DNA from: Pseudomonas putida
GTDB lineage: Bacteria > Pseudomonadota > Gammaproteobacteria > Pseudomonadales > Pseudomonadaceae
Assembly: GCF_005080685.1 (NCBI RefSeq)
Contig: NZ_CP039371.1
Coordinates: 1,550,001-1,614,000, forward strand
DNA: 64,000 nt
Reading direction: 5' to 3'
How positions within the stretch are numbered: the first letter of the stretch is position 1; each line of letters opens with the position of its first letter. The notes below the pieces were generated by a model, which saw only the letters and a list, made by a program, of their open reading frames with translations, was not told the origin of the DNA and made no database searches. This document shows, piece by piece, positions 1 to 9,096 of the stretch. A program made the position numbers and the translations under genes.

Positions 1-10
1 CAAAGCAAAA

Positions 11-1300
11 TCAGGGCAGCTCGCGGCTACGATAGAACGCGCCCAGCACCTTCACCAGGTGCGCCAGGTCATGGCTGCCGCACAGCTCGCGGATCGAATG
101 CATGGCGAAGGTCGGCAGACCGATGTCGACCGTACGCACGCCCAGGTGGCTGGCGGCGATCGGGCCGATGGTCGAGCCGCAGCCCATGTCGCTGCGCACC
201 ACGAAGCTCTGTACCGGCACCTCTTCGGCCATGCACAGGTGGCGGAAGAAACCGGCGGTTTCGCTGTTGGTGGCGTAGCGCTGGTTGTTGTTGACCTTGA
301 TCACCGGCCCGGCATTGAGCTTGGGCCCGTGGTTGCCGTCGTGCTTGTCGGCGTAGTTGGGATGCACGCCGTGGGCGTTGTCGGCCGAGACCATCAGCGA
401 GCGCTGGATGGTACGCACGTACTCGTCGCCGTCCGGCAGCAGGCGCTGCAAGGTTTGCTCGAGCATCGGGCCGTCGGCGCCGCAGGCCGAGCACGAGCCG
501 ACCTCTTCGTGGTCGTTGCAGACCAGCACGCAGGTCTCGTCGCTGTCGGCGGCCAGCAGCGCCTGCAGGCCGGCGTAGCACGACAGCAGGTTGTCCAGGC
601 GGGCGCCGGCGATGAAGTCGCCGTTCAGGCCGATCAGCGCGGCGTCCTGGGTATCGTAGAAGCTCAGCTCGTAGTCCAGCACCACATCGGCGTTGAGATC
701 GTGCTCGCGGGCCAACTGTTCGGTGAGCAGGGCGCGGAAGTCGATGCGCTCGTCACCGGCGATCTGGGCCAGGATCGGCGGCAGCTCGTTCTGCGGGTTG
801 ATCTGCCAGCCTTCGTTGGCGGTACGGTTGAGGTGGATGGCCAGGTTGGGGATCACGGCGATCGGCAGCTTGAAGTCGATCAGCTGGCTCTCGACCTTGC
901 CGTCGCGGCGGAAGGTCACCCGACCGGCCAGCGACAGGTCGCGGTCGAACCACGGCGCCAGTAGCGCGCCACCGTAGACTTCGACGCCCAATTGCAGGAA
1001 ACCCTGGCGCTGCAACTCAGGTTGCGGCTTGACCCGCAGGCACGGGCTATCGGTGTGTGCGCCGACCATGCGGATGCCGTTCAGCACGGGAGCGTGCTTG
1101 CCCAGCTTGATGGCGATGATCGAAGAGTCGTTACGGGTCACGTAATAGCGACCGCCAGGCACCGTGGCCCAGCTGTCGCGCTCGTCCAGACGCTGGAAAC
1201 CGGCAGCCTCGAGGCGCTGGGCCAGGCTCGCGGTGGCATGGAAGGGCGTCGGGGAAGCCTTGAGGAATTCGATCAGGCCGGTATTCAGTGCATCGCGCAT
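11..1300 (-). CDS. apeB: M18 family aminopeptidase
   Basis: Cytoplasmic zinc metallo-aminopeptidase that removes N-terminal residues, preferring acidic ones in the M18 family. The 429-aa length is normal for bacterial M18 enzymes. Metal-binding and active-site segments are visible: [13 protein letters not shown] near residue 80 (first metal His), GARLDNL near 232, CNDHEEVGS near 262 (catalytic Glu and metal Glu) and a C-terminal [11 protein letters not shown] with the last metal His. The start follows a GGAGTGACCT-type ribosome-binding stretch on the minus strand. It is the first of a series of minus-strand genes and is separated from rluA by a truncated REP fragment, so it is probably transcribed on its own. 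Family assignment is firm; physiological substrate is not known from sequence. Confidence 0.95.
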   Translation of the reverse strand: MRDALNTGLIEFLKASPTPFHATASLAQRLEAAGFQRLDERDSWATVPGGRYYVTRNDSSIIAIKLGKHAPVLNGIRMVGAHTDSPCLRVKPQPELQRQGFLQLGVEVYGGALLAPWFDRDLSLAGRVTFRRDGKVESQLIDFKLPIAVIPNLAIHLNRTANEGWQINPQNELPPILAQIAGDERIDFRALLTEQLAREHDLNADVVLDYELSFYDTQDAALIGLNGDFIAGARLDNLLSCYAGLQALLAADSDETCVLVCNDHEEVGSCSACGADGPMLEQTLQRLLPDGDEYVRTIQRSLMVSADNAHGVHPNYADKHDGNHGPKLNAGPVIKVNNNQRYATNSETAGFFRHLCMAEEVPVQSFVVRSDMGCGSTIGPIAASHLGVRTVDIGLPTFAMHSIRELCGSHDLAHLVKVLGAFYRSRELP

Positions 1301-1353
1301 AGGTCACTCCAGACAGCAGTGGCGCGAGTTTAGCGCAGTTGCATCAGGATTTG

Positions 1354-1378
1354 TGTTGGCCTCTTCGCGGGCAAGCCA
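1354..1378. repeat. truncated REP element
   Basis: The stretch GGCCTCTTCGCGGGCAAGCC matches the outer half of the REP units found elsewhere in this window, but the CCGCTCCTACAGG half is missing. It lies in the 81-bp gap between the start of rluA-side sequence and apeB and is best read as a REP remnant. Confidence 0.6.
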
Positions 1379-1381
1379 CTA

Positions 1382-2017
1382 TCAGAAAGGCGCAGGGCAC
1401 TCGAATTTCAACCGCTCCCCGGACACCGGGTGGGTGAAGCTCAGCATCGAGGCATGCAGGCACAGCCGCTCGTGCGCGGCCAGCGCCTCGGGGTTGGCAT
1501 ACAGCCGGTCACCCAGCAACGGATGCCCGATCGACAGCATGTGCACGCGCAACTGGTGCGAACGCCCGGTGATCGGCGTCAGCTCGACCCGGCAGTGATC
1601 TTCGCAGCGCTCCAGCACCCGCCAGAAGGTCAGCGCATGCTTGCCCAGCTCGTGGTCAACCACATGCCGTGGCTTGGTCGGCGGGTCGTAGCGCAGGGGC
1701 AGGTCGATGCTGCCGCTGTCCAGCGCCGGTTGGCCCCAGCACAGCGCGGTGTAGGCCTTCTCAGTCTCGCGGTCGTGGAACTGGCGCGACAGCTCGCGGT
1801 GGCTGTCGGCATCGCGGGCCAGCAGGATGATCCCGGAGGTTTCCCAGTCCAGGCGGTGGACGATCAGCGCATCCGGGTAGCCGTTTTCCTGCAGGCGGGT
1901 GATCAGGCAGTCCTTGTTGTCCTCGGCACGGCCTGGCACCGACAGCAGCAGGGTCGGCTTGTTGATGACCAGGATGGCGGCGTCCTCATGGAGGATCTGC
2001 ACATTTGACAGCGGCAT
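1382..2017 (-). CDS. rluA: RluA family pseudouridine synthase
   Basis: Converts uridine to pseudouridine in structured RNA; RluA of E. coli acts on 23S rRNA position 746 and tRNA position 32. The protein is 211 aa, the size of RluA itself, with no S4 domain, unlike RluC/RluD. The catalytic HRLDWETSG motif (catalytic Asp) is at about residues 73-81, followed by the conserved KAYTALCWG and a C-terminal TGRSHQLRVH motif. The start was set at MPLSNVQILHEDA because conserved homology begins there; an open extension upstream runs through a REP pair and is not coding. The dual-specificity RluA assignment rests on length and motif order; another RluA-like specificity is possible. Confidence 0.9.
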   Translation of the reverse strand: MPLSNVQILHEDAAILVINKPTLLLSVPGRAEDNKDCLITRLQENGYPDALIVHRLDWETSGIILLARDADSHRELSRQFHDRETEKAYTALCWGQPALDSGSIDLPLRYDPPTKPRHVVDHELGKHALTFWRVLERCEDHCRVELTPITGRSHQLRVHMLSIGHPLLGDRLYANPEALAAHERLCLHASMLSFTHPVSGERLKFECPAPF

Positions 2018-2037
2018 TGCTAGTTCTCTGTGTAAAC

Positions 2038-2147
2038 CATTGGGGCCGCGTTGCGGCCCATCGCGGGACAAGCCCGCTCCTACAGGATTCGTGTCGTACC
2101 TGTGGGAGCGGGCTTGTCCCGCGATGGGCTGCAACGCAGCCCCAATG
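2038..2147. repeat. REP pair (inverted, BIME-like)
   Basis: Two REP units face each other: CATTGGGGC...GCGGGACAAGCCCGCTCCTACA on the left and TGTGGGAGCGGGCTTGTCCC...GCCCCAATG on the right. The outer CATTGGGGC/GCCCCAATG ends are perfect inverted repeats. It sits between minE and rluA, both on the minus strand, and could end or modulate the min transcript. Confidence 0.9.
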
Positions 2148-2159
2148 ATCGATACCCGA

Positions 2160-2414
2160 TCAGCGATCAGGCAAGGTGATGTTCAGTTCCAGAATCGAGC
2201 AGCTACCCTGGTTTTCCAGCTCGATGTGTACATCGTCGTTACCGATGTTCACGTACTTGCGGATTACCTCGAGCAATTCCTTCTGCAAGGCCGGCAGGTA
2301 GTCAGGCTCGCTGCGCTGGCCGCGCTCGTGCGCCACGATGATCTGTAGACGCTCTTTCGCTACCGACGCGCTGCTTTGTTTCTGCCTGCCACGAAAGAAG
2401 TCAAAAAGGTTCAT
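2160..2414 (-). CDS. minE: cell division topological specificity factor MinE
   Basis: MinE stimulates MinD ATPase activity and drives MinCD off the membrane at midcell, which gives the pole-to-pole oscillation that keeps FtsZ at the division site. At 84 aa it has the standard size. The N-terminal amphipathic membrane segment [20 protein letters not shown] and the MinD-contact stretch [13 protein letters not shown] (residues 19-31) are both recognisable. It begins 3 bp after minD ends and is the last gene of minC-minD-minE. Confidence 0.97.
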   Translation of the reverse strand: MNLFDFFRGRQKQSSASVAKERLQIIVAHERGQRSEPDYLPALQKELLEVIRKYVNIGNDDVHIELENQGSCSILELNITLPDR

Positions 2415-2417
2415 GGT

Positions 2418-3230
2418 TTATTTGCCTCCAAACAGGCGCGCGAAGAATCCTTGCTTCGGCACGTCGATAAAGCGCAGTGGCTTTTCTTTGCCCAACAGAC
2501 GGTCGACGGTGTCGCTGTAGGCCTGGCCGGCATCGCTCTGGTCGTCGAGGATGACCGGGATACCTTGGTTCGACGCCTTCAGCACGGCCTGCGACTCGGG
2601 GATCACGCCCTTGAGCTTGATTGCCAGGATTTCCTCGACGTCGGCGATGCTGAGCATTTCGCCCTTCTCGACGCGCTCGGGGTGGTAGCGGGTGATCAGC
2701 AGGTGTTCCTTGATCGGCTCCTCGCCGTTCTCGGAGCGGCGCGACTTGCTCGACAGGATGCCCAGCATGCGGTCGGAGTCTCGTACCGAGGATACTTCCG
2801 GGTTGGTCACGACGATGGCCTCGTCGGCGAAGTACATCGCCAGGTGCGCGCCCTTCTCGATACCGGCCGGCGAGTCGCAGATGACGTAGTCGAAGGTTTC
2901 CTTCAGCTCCATCAGCACTTTCTCGACGCCTTCCTGGGTCAGCGCGTCCTTGTCGCGGGTCTGGCTGGCGGCCAGCACGAACAGGTTCTCGAGGCGCTTG
3001 TCCTTGATCAGGGCCTGCTGCAGGTTGGCCTCGCCGTTGACCACGTTGACGAAGTCGTACACCACGCGGCGCTCGCAGCCCATGATCAGGTCGAGGTTAC
3101 GCAGGCCCACGTCGAAGTCGACGATGACAGTCTTGTAGCCACGCAGTGCGAGGCCGGTACCGATAGCGGCGCTGGTGGTGGTCTTGCCCACGCCCCCCTT
3201 GCCGGAAGTAACGACGAGAATCTTGGCCAA
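2418..3230 (-). CDS. minD: septum site-determining ATPase MinD
   Basis: Membrane-associated ParA/MinD-type ATPase that recruits MinC and is cycled by MinE. The deviant Walker A motif KGGVGKTT (residues 11-18) with the signature Lys11, switch I region DFDVGLRNLD and switch II CDSPAGIEKGA are all present. The C-terminal amphipathic membrane-targeting helix (PKQGFFARLFGGK) is intact. Length 270 aa is typical. It lies 96 bp downstream of minC and 3 bp upstream of minE, so minD and minE are almost certainly co-translated. Confidence 0.98.
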   Translation of the reverse strand: MAKILVVTSGKGGVGKTTTSAAIGTGLALRGYKTVIVDFDVGLRNLDLIMGCERRVVYDFVNVVNGEANLQQALIKDKRLENLFVLAASQTRDKDALTQEGVEKVLMELKETFDYVICDSPAGIEKGAHLAMYFADEAIVVTNPEVSSVRDSDRMLGILSSKSRRSENGEEPIKEHLLITRYHPERVEKGEMLSIADVEEILAIKLKGVIPESQAVLKASNQGIPVILDDQSDAGQAYSDTVDRLLGKEKPLRFIDVPKQGFFARLFGGK

Positions 3231-3326
3231 GGTGTTTCACCCCTAAATAAACGGGACGCGAGTCCCTGCAAATACAAAAAACGGCAACGAGAAAAAAGTT
3301 GCGCTAAAAATGCCGGCAAGTATCCG

Positions 3327-4079
3327 TTAAAGACGGGTTATGTTCAACACATCGCCAGACAGGCTTACCTGCACGCCGGCGCCCCACAGGGGGTCGCGCC
3401 GCAGCTCTTCGCAGACCCGGTACTGGCCGGCGATGGAAACCAGTTCGGCGGTCATCTGGTAGCAGAAGATACGTGCCTTGGTGTTGCCCTTGATGCCGGC
3501 CAGGGCGCGACCGCGCATGGCACCGTACACATGGATGTTGCCATCGGCGAGAAGTTCCGCACCTGGGCTGACCGATCCCACCACCACCAGGTCGCCACCC
3601 TGGGCGTAGATCTGCTGGCCGCCACGCACCGGCGTGGTGATGATACGGGTCGGGCGCACTTCCGGCTCGGCCGGCGGTGGCGGCGGCGGTGGGGCCGGCT
3701 CTGGCTTCTTGACCTCGGGCTCGGGTTCCAGCGGCCGCTCGCGGGCGCCGGAGGGCGGCAGCACGGGCAGGTCGATGGCGATCGCCGCGGCGATGTCCTC
3801 GATGCGGCTGGCGCGGATAGCCAGGGTGCGCAGGCCATGGTGGCGGCAGATGCGCATCAGCCCGGGCAGGTCGATCGCCCCTTCGCTGGCCGGCAGCTTG
3901 TCCAGGGCCAGCACCAGGGGCGTGTTGCTGAAGAAGTTCGGAGCCTGGGCCACTTTCGCCGCCAGCTGGCGGTCGAGGGCTTCCAGGTCGTTGCGTCCCA
4001 GTTCCAGCACAGTGATGGCGAGCATGCTGCCCTTGAGCTGGAACACGGAGGCGGTGTCGGGTGTGGGGTTTGTGCTCAT
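3327..4079 (-). CDS. minC: septum site-determining protein MinC
   Basis: Inhibits FtsZ polymerisation away from midcell. The 250-aa protein has an N-terminal FtsZ-binding domain (about residues 8-105), a Pro/Glu-rich linker containing a run of prolines ([13 protein letters not shown], about 140-155) and the C-terminal right-handed beta-helix domain with GGxIxVxG-type repeats ([17 protein letters not shown]) that binds MinD. The start [17 protein letters not shown] was chosen over two codons slightly upstream because conserved MinC homology begins here. The gene is divergent from the lipid A acyltransferase across 120 bp that must hold both promoters. Confidence 0.96.
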   Translation of the reverse strand: MSTNPTPDTASVFQLKGSMLAITVLELGRNDLEALDRQLAAKVAQAPNFFSNTPLVLALDKLPASEGAIDLPGLMRICRHHGLRTLAIRASRIEDIAAAIAIDLPVLPPSGARERPLEPEPEVKKPEPAPPPPPPPAEPEVRPTRIITTPVRGGQQIYAQGGDLVVVGSVSPGAELLADGNIHVYGAMRGRALAGIKGNTKARIFCYQMTAELVSIAGQYRVCEELRRDPLWGAGVQVSLSGDVLNITRL

Positions 4080-4199
4080 GGTCTGCATAGACGGCAAGTT
4101 GCGAAAAAAGTGCCCTGACTTATAACGATAAGACCGGTTGGCCGCAACCGATGCCGAACCGTTGTAGAATGCCCGGCCTTTGTCTTTCCGGATGCTTCA

Positions 4200-5135
4200 A
4201 TGGAACGCCCGCGTTTTCGACCCTATTTCCTCCACCCACGTTTCTGGGGCCTGTGGCTGGGCCTGGGCCTGCTGTGGCTGGTCGTGCAGTTGCCGTACCG
4301 CGCCCTGCTGGGGCTCGGCAGTGCCCTGGGCGCCGTGATGTACCGCCTGGCCGGTGAGCGTCGGCGGATTGCCGCGCGCAACCTGGAACTGTGCTTCCCG
4401 GAAATGTCCGACGACGAACGGCGGCGTTTGTTGAAGGCCAATTTCGCCTCCACCGGCATCGCCTTCTTCGAAATGGCCATGAGCTGGTGGTGGCCCAAGG
4501 CCAGATTGGCGCGCCTGGCGCATATCGAGGGCATCGAACACCTGCAGGCGGCGCAGCAGGCCGGGCAGGGCGCGATCCTCATGGCCGTGCACTTCACCAC
4601 CCTGGAGATCGGCGCTGCGCTGCTGGGCCAAGCCCACACCATCGACGGCATGTACCGCGAGCACGGCAACCCGCTGTTCGACTTCATCCAGCGCCGCGGC
4701 CGCGAACGGCACAACCTCGATTCGCTGGCGGTGGAGCGCGAGGATGTGCGCGGCATGCTCAAGCTGCTGCGTTCGGGCCGTGCGATCTGGTACGCACCCG
4801 ACCAGGACTACGGCGCCAAGCAGAGCCTGTTCGTGCCGCTGTTCGGCATTCCGGCGGCGACGGTCACCGCTACCACCAAGTTCGCGCGGTTGGGCAAGGC
4901 GCAGGTGATCCCGTTCACCCAGAAACGTCTGGAAGATGGCAGCGGCTATCGTCTGGTGGTGCATCCGCCGCTTGCCGACTTCCCGGGGGAGAGCGAGGAG
5001 GCCGATTGCCTGCGCATCAACCAGTGGGTCGAAGGCGTGTTGCGCGAGTGCCCGGAGCAGTATCTGTGGGCGCACCGGCGCTTCAAGTCGCGGCCTGAAG
5101 GGGCGCCGCGGCTGTACGACAAGAAGAAACGCTGA
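4200..5135 (+). CDS. lpxL: lipid A lauroyl acyltransferase (LpxL/HtrB family)
   Basis: Inner-membrane acyltransferase that adds a secondary acyl chain to the lipid A precursor. The 311-aa length fits. One N-terminal membrane segment (about residues 13-37) is followed by the acyltransferase motif HFTTLE (HX4D/E type, near residue 137), a conserved DQDYG segment near 201 and IPFTQKR near 238. In Pseudomonas the family is often named HtrB; lpxL and htrB are synonyms, and which lipid A position is acylated cannot be read from sequence. It ends 25 bp before the patatin gene, which may be in the same operon. A TAGAAT hexamer at 4165-4170 is a possible -10 element. Confidence 0.93.
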   Translation: MERPRFRPYFLHPRFWGLWLGLGLLWLVVQLPYRALLGLGSALGAVMYRLAGERRRIAARNLELCFPEMSDDERRRLLKANFASTGIAFFEMAMSWWWPKARLARLAHIEGIEHLQAAQQAGQGAILMAVHFTTLEIGAALLGQAHTIDGMYREHGNPLFDFIQRRGRERHNLDSLAVEREDVRGMLKLLRSGRAIWYAPDQDYGAKQSLFVPLFGIPAATVTATTKFARLGKAQVIPFTQKRLEDGSGYRLVVHPPLADFPGESEEADCLRINQWVEGVLRECPEQYLWAHRRFKSRPEGAPRLYDKKKR

Positions 5136-5160
5136 CACACCACCAACCCAGGAACCCTCA

Positions 5161-6309
5161 ATGGCCCCACCCCCGGTAACCGGTCTGATCCTCTCTGGCG
5201 GCGGTGCCCGCGCCGCCTATCAGGTCGGCGTCCTGGCCGGCATCGCCGAGTTGCTACCGCCTGGCACGCCGAACCCATTCCCGGTCATCGTCGGCACTTC
5301 GGCCGGGGCCATCAATGCCGTCGCCTTGGCCAGTGGTGCCACCCGCTTCGGCGAGGCGATCGAGCGCCTGACCACCTTCTGGCAGAACTTCCGTAGCCAC
5401 CTGGTGCTGCGCAGCGACTGGCCCGGAGTGATCCGCCAGGCCAGTCGCTTCGTCGGCCACAGCCTGTTGGGCCTGGGTGGCCAGGCACCGGTGGCGCTGC
5501 TCGACAGCAGCCCATTGCGCGGCCTGCTGAGTGCGCACCTGAACCTCAAGGGCATCGATCACGCCTTGGCTGCCGAGCAATTACGCGCCGTGGCGGTGAC
5601 CGCGTTCGGCTACGAGTCGGGGCAGGCGGTGACGTTCTATCAGGGCCGCGGCACCATCGACGCCTGGTTGCGCCACCGACGCATTGGGGTGCCGACCTCC
5701 TTGTCGATCAACCACCTGCTGGCCAGCGCGGCGATCCCGTTGCTGTTCGCCCCCGTGCGCCTGGGCGACGAGTACTACGGCGACGGTGCGGTGCGCCAGT
5801 CGGCACCGATCAGTCCGGCCCTGCACCTGGGCGCCAGCCGCGTGCTGGTGGTCGGGGTCAGCGGCAACCCGCAGCGCCCGGCATCGCCGATGCCGGCCCA
5901 GCGGGTGTTCAGCGGCCAGCAGCCGAGCCTGGCGCAGATCGGCGCGCACATGCTCAACAGTACGTTCATCGACAGCCTCGAGGACGACATCGAGCTGCTG
6001 CAACGGCTCAATCACCTCAGCCACCTGTTGCCGGCCCATCTGAATGCACGGCGCCTGGGGTTGGCGCCGATCGAGGTGCTGGTGGTCGCGCCCAGCCAAC
6101 CGCTGGATGAAATCGCCGCGCGGCACCGGCGCGAACTGCCTTCGGCCTTGCGTACCTTCTTGCGCGGGCCGGGCGCGACGAGGACCAGTGGGGCGGGGGT
6201 ATTGAGCTACCTGCTGTTCGAGGCCAGCTATTGCAGCGAGCTGATCGAACTGGGGCGTCGGGATGCGCTGGCCAAGCACCAGGAGCTGCGGCAGTTTCTC
6301 GGGATATGA
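5161..6309 (+). CDS. patatin-like phospholipase family protein
   Basis: Predicted lipid acyl hydrolase with a Ser-Asp catalytic dyad. The 382-aa protein opens with the oxyanion motif SGGGARAAYQ (residues 11-20), followed by the nucleophile elbow VGTSAGA (near 43-49) and the DGA motif with the catalytic Asp (YYGDGAVRQ, near 205). Start ATG 5161 was chosen because patatin homology begins directly after it and it follows an AGGAACC stretch; the longer open frame upstream overlaps the lipid A gene. No secretion signal is visible, so it is probably cytoplasmic or peripheral on the inner membrane. Substrate unknown; membrane phospholipid turnover is an inference from its neighbour. Confidence 0.9.
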   Translation: MAPPPVTGLILSGGGARAAYQVGVLAGIAELLPPGTPNPFPVIVGTSAGAINAVALASGATRFGEAIERLTTFWQNFRSHLVLRSDWPGVIRQASRFVGHSLLGLGGQAPVALLDSSPLRGLLSAHLNLKGIDHALAAEQLRAVAVTAFGYESGQAVTFYQGRGTIDAWLRHRRIGVPTSLSINHLLASAAIPLLFAPVRLGDEYYGDGAVRQSAPISPALHLGASRVLVVGVSGNPQRPASPMPAQRVFSGQQPSLAQIGAHMLNSTFIDSLEDDIELLQRLNHLSHLLPAHLNARRLGLAPIEVLVVAPSQPLDEIAARHRRELPSALRTFLRGPGATRTSGAGVLSYLLFEASYCSELIELGRRDALAKHQELRQFLGI

Positions 6310-6311
6310 TC

Positions 6312-6357
6312 GTGGGAGCGGCCTTGCGGCCCTTTCGCGACGCAAGGCCGCTCCCAC
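6312..6357. repeat. single palindromic REP-type hairpin between convergent genes
   Basis: Perfect 17-bp inverted arms (GTGGGAGCGGCCTTGCG at 6312-6328 and its complement at 6341-6357) flank a 12-nt loop. It sits in the 57-bp gap between the convergent patatin and mlaA genes and is well placed to act as a bidirectional terminator, although it lacks a T tract. Confidence 0.85.
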
Positions 6358-6366
6358 ACAGGCCGC

Positions 6367-7191
6367 TTATTCGGCTATCTGCAGCTTGCGCGCCTGGGTA
6401 TATACGTACCGCACCTTCTCGTACTCGAACGGTGAGTTGAGCTGGCCATAGCGGAAGTTGGTGGTGTAGCGCTTGTCCACCACGCGCAGGGCGAAGATTT
6501 CCGGATGGTCGCTGCTGGCTTCGGCCACGTTCAGGTAGTTGATCGCGTCCTCGCCCACATAGTCCACCACCACCCCGGTGGTATCGCGCAGGTTCGACGG
6601 TCCCAGCACCGGCAGCATCAGGTAAGGCCCCTCGGGCACACCGTAGAAGCCCAGGGTCTGGCCGAAGTCCTCGTTCTGCTTGGGCAGGCCCATCTTGGTC
6701 GCCGGATCCCACAACCCGCCCACGCCCAGTAGCGTGTTGAACATCAGCCGAGCGGTGATTTCCGCCGAGCGCTTGGGCTTGAGCTGCAGCACGCTGTTGA
6801 ACAGGTTCGGCACATCGCCCAGGTTGCTGAAGAAGTTGCTCACCCCGGTGCGCACGAAGCGCGGGGTGACGTACTGGTAGCCGTTGACCAGCGGCAGCAG
6901 CACCCACTGATCGAGGCGGTAGTTGAAGTGGTAGATGCGCCGGTTCACCGATTCCAGCGGGTCGTACACGTTCAGCGCCTCGAGGGTCGAGCGCTCGAAC
7001 TCGCGCTGGTCCAGGCCGGGGTTGAATTTCAGCTCGCGCAGCGGGTCGATGAAGCCGTCCGCCTCCGGCGCCAAGGGCGCGGCAGTTACCTGTGGGTCGG
7101 CTTCGATGACGCTGGTGCGGGGCGCGACTTCCTGCGCCAGGGCAGTGCCGGTCGCGCACAGGGCAGTGACGAGAAGGAGTTTGTTAACCAC
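6367..7191 (-). CDS. mlaA: MlaA/VacJ family phospholipid transport protein
   Basis: MlaA homologues sit in the outer membrane and remove surface phospholipid as part of the Mla retrograde pathway. The 274-aa protein has the family signature: NVYDPLESVNRRIYHFNYRLDQWVLLP (about residues 75-101), FFSNLGDVPNLFNSVLQ and an NTLLGVGGLWDPA stretch. The start is a GTG at 7191 preceded by GGAG, overlapping the upstream hydrolase gene by 8 bp, which suggests translational coupling. Oddity: Cys12 is preceded by T-A-L, a poor lipobox, while ALA|QEV looks like a good signal peptidase I site, so it may not be a lipoprotein like E. coli MlaA. Family is firm; lipidation is uncertain. Confidence 0.88.
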   Translation of the reverse strand: MVNKLLLVTALCATGTALAQEVAPRTSVIEADPQVTAAPLAPEADGFIDPLRELKFNPGLDQREFERSTLEALNVYDPLESVNRRIYHFNYRLDQWVLLPLVNGYQYVTPRFVRTGVSNFFSNLGDVPNLFNSVLQLKPKRSAEITARLMFNTLLGVGGLWDPATKMGLPKQNEDFGQTLGFYGVPEGPYLMLPVLGPSNLRDTTGVVVDYVGEDAINYLNVAEASSDHPEIFALRVVDKRYTTNFRYGQLNSPFEYEKVRYVYTQARKLQIAE

Positions 7192-8482
7192 GGAAGAACT
7201 CCAGCATGGCGTCGCTGTTGACGCGGTAGTTGAGGTTGCCGCAATGGCCGCCATGGGGGTACAGGGTCAGGCGCTCGCCGAACACCTTGCGCAGGAATCC
7301 GATGTCGCCTGGGCCGAGAATGACGTCGTCGGCGTTGTGCATCACGGCGATCTTCGAACTGCTGCGCAGATAGTCCTCGAGGGCATACAGGCTGACCTGG
7401 TTGATCAGTTGCAGGATGCTGTTGCCATCGGTGCGGGCGCGCCACATCGGGATCACTTGCTCCGTGAGGTAGCAATCGAAATCGCACTGCAGGGCGCGCT
7501 TGAAGAAAGGCTCCAGGCTGGTGCCCTCGGTGATCGGGTATTTCGGCGGGGTGATCAGGCCGCGGCGGTTGATCAGGTCGGAGGTGAAGGCGATGTCGGC
7601 GGCCGAGAAGCGGAACGAGGTGCCGATGAGCATGGCCATCTGTTCGTTGGACAGGTGCTGGCGCGACTGCTGGAAGTCGTACAGCAGGGCGTCGTTGAGG
7701 TCGATGTAGCCCTTTTCCTGGAAGTAGCGGGTGAGCTTGGCGAGCATCAACTCGTAGAACGTGGTGCTGCGGTCGATGCCTTTGACCTGGGTCTGTACCA
7801 GCTTGTCGAGGTTGTTGATCGAGGTGTACAGGTTGACCGGTGGATTGAGCAGCAACACACGCTTGAAGTTGAAGCTGCGCCGGGTCTCGTCGAGGTGGCT
7901 GACGAATGCCGCATCCAGGGCGCCGAGGCTGTAGCCGGTGAGGTAGAACTCGCTGACCGGCAGGCGCGCATGTTGCGCGCGGATCGCCTGCATCACGTGG
8001 TAGAGGTCCTTGGCGTCTTCCTGGCTGACGCCGGGCGTGGCGAACCGCGAGGCGGCGCTCATGAAGTCCCAGCTGGTGGGCGAGGACAGTTGCACCACAT
8101 GGAAGCCGGCCTGGTAGAAGAGCTTCTTGAGGTATTCGTTGATGCTGCTGGTGTAGGGCGCGCCGGTGCCGGCGATGATGAACATCAGCGGCGCCTCGCG
8201 GTCCTGGCGGGCCAGGCGGTACTTGAGCTTCTTCACCGGCCAGAAATTGTCGGGCAGGGTTAACTCGCGCTCCGGTCTCAGGTTCAGGCTGTAGTCGGCC
8301 TGGGTGATGTCATCGTCGCTGGGCAGGGTCGGGCGCTGATCCGGCGGTGTGGTGGCGATGGTCGCCTCGAACGGGTTGGTCAGCGGATAGCCATAGCTTG
8401 CGGCGTCGATATCTCGCGCTGAAGCGGCCGTAGCCAGTAGCAGGCCGCCAAGAAGAGCGGCTAGGCGCCAAGGTCGAAGCAT
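7184..8482 (-). CDS. secreted alpha/beta hydrolase
   Basis: Predicted periplasmic serine hydrolase of 432 aa. A signal peptide (MLRPWRLAALLGGLLLATAASA) is followed by an alpha/beta-hydrolase core: an oxyanion-region stretch FIIAGTGAPY (about residue 104), nucleophile elbow TGYSLGALDA (GxSxG near residue 180), an acid candidate in HNADDVILGPGD (near 387) and a final GGHCG that supplies the His. Start MLRPWRLAAL follows a strong GGGGG site. Its 3' end overlaps the mlaA start, so the two are co-translated; a lipid or acyl-ester substrate in the envelope is an inference from that pairing. Homologues have sometimes been mislabelled as protein kinases; no kinase motif is visible. Confidence 0.75.
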   Translation of the reverse strand: MLRPWRLAALLGGLLLATAASARDIDAASYGYPLTNPFEATIATTPPDQRPTLPSDDDITQADYSLNLRPERELTLPDNFWPVKKLKYRLARQDREAPLMFIIAGTGAPYTSSINEYLKKLFYQAGFHVVQLSSPTSWDFMSAASRFATPGVSQEDAKDLYHVMQAIRAQHARLPVSEFYLTGYSLGALDAAFVSHLDETRRSFNFKRVLLLNPPVNLYTSINNLDKLVQTQVKGIDRSTTFYELMLAKLTRYFQEKGYIDLNDALLYDFQQSRQHLSNEQMAMLIGTSFRFSAADIAFTSDLINRRGLITPPKYPITEGTSLEPFFKRALQCDFDCYLTEQVIPMWRARTDGNSILQLINQVSLYALEDYLRSSSKIAVMHNADDVILGPGDIGFLRKVFGERLTLYPHGGHCGNLNYRVNSDAMLEFFRG

Positions 8483-8712
8483 GTAGTCCCCCAGGGAAAA
8501 GCAAGCAAGGTCGTGCGATACGCAGGCTAGGACCACGGGCGTCATGGCAAAGTTGCCAAGGTGGCGCGGCCTTTGTTGCGCCAGTTATTGCCACGCCAGT
8601 CTGTGGCGGGGCGGATTTGTTCTCTGCAACATAGCTGCACGGGTGCGATTTTGCCTTACATCCGCCCTTGGGCGATCATGCAAACTTATCTTTACCGCTT
8701 TTGGAGAAAAGG

Positions 8713-9081
8713 ATGTCTCGAACCGTTCCAGTGGTTGCCGTGCTGCTGATCCTGGCTGTCTGGTTGGCCGCGAGCTTCGGCGTGCGCTACGGGCTGATGG
8801 AGGACGGACAGTGGGTCGGGCTGTGCGCGGGGCCGGGGCAGTACTGGCAGTGCCAGGCGCGGTCGATGCTGGGTTTGACCATTCATTTTCAGTTAATGGC
8901 CTGGACCGGGTTGGCGCTGGCGTTGGTGGCGCAGTGGGTATCGGGGCGGGTAGGGACTTGGCTCGCGGGGTTGGCATTGGTGTTCGGCGTGCCTGCGCTG
9001 GTGTTGTATACGGCCAGCATCGCGGTGTTCGCCGTGGTGCTGGCTGGGTTGCGGTTGGTGAGGGCTCGTCGGAAGGTCTAG
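8713..9081 (+). CDS. small integral membrane protein, unknown function
   Basis: I do not recognise a characterised family. The 122-aa protein has an N-terminal membrane segment (about residues 4-22), a short exported loop with two Cys (LCAGPGQYWQCQARS, about 36-50), then two or three further hydrophobic segments to about residue 115 and a basic C-terminal tail (RLVRARRKV). The start ATG follows GGAG by 6 nt. It is divergent from the alpha/beta hydrolase across 230 bp with no other gene and convergent with the GH17 gene 15 bp away. Confidence 0.75.
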   Translation: MSRTVPVVAVLLILAVWLAASFGVRYGLMEDGQWVGLCAGPGQYWQCQARSMLGLTIHFQLMAWTGLALALVAQWVSGRVGTWLAGLALVFGVPALVLYTASIAVFAVVLAGLRLVRARRKV

Positions 9082-9096
9082 GGTAGGGCGAACATC

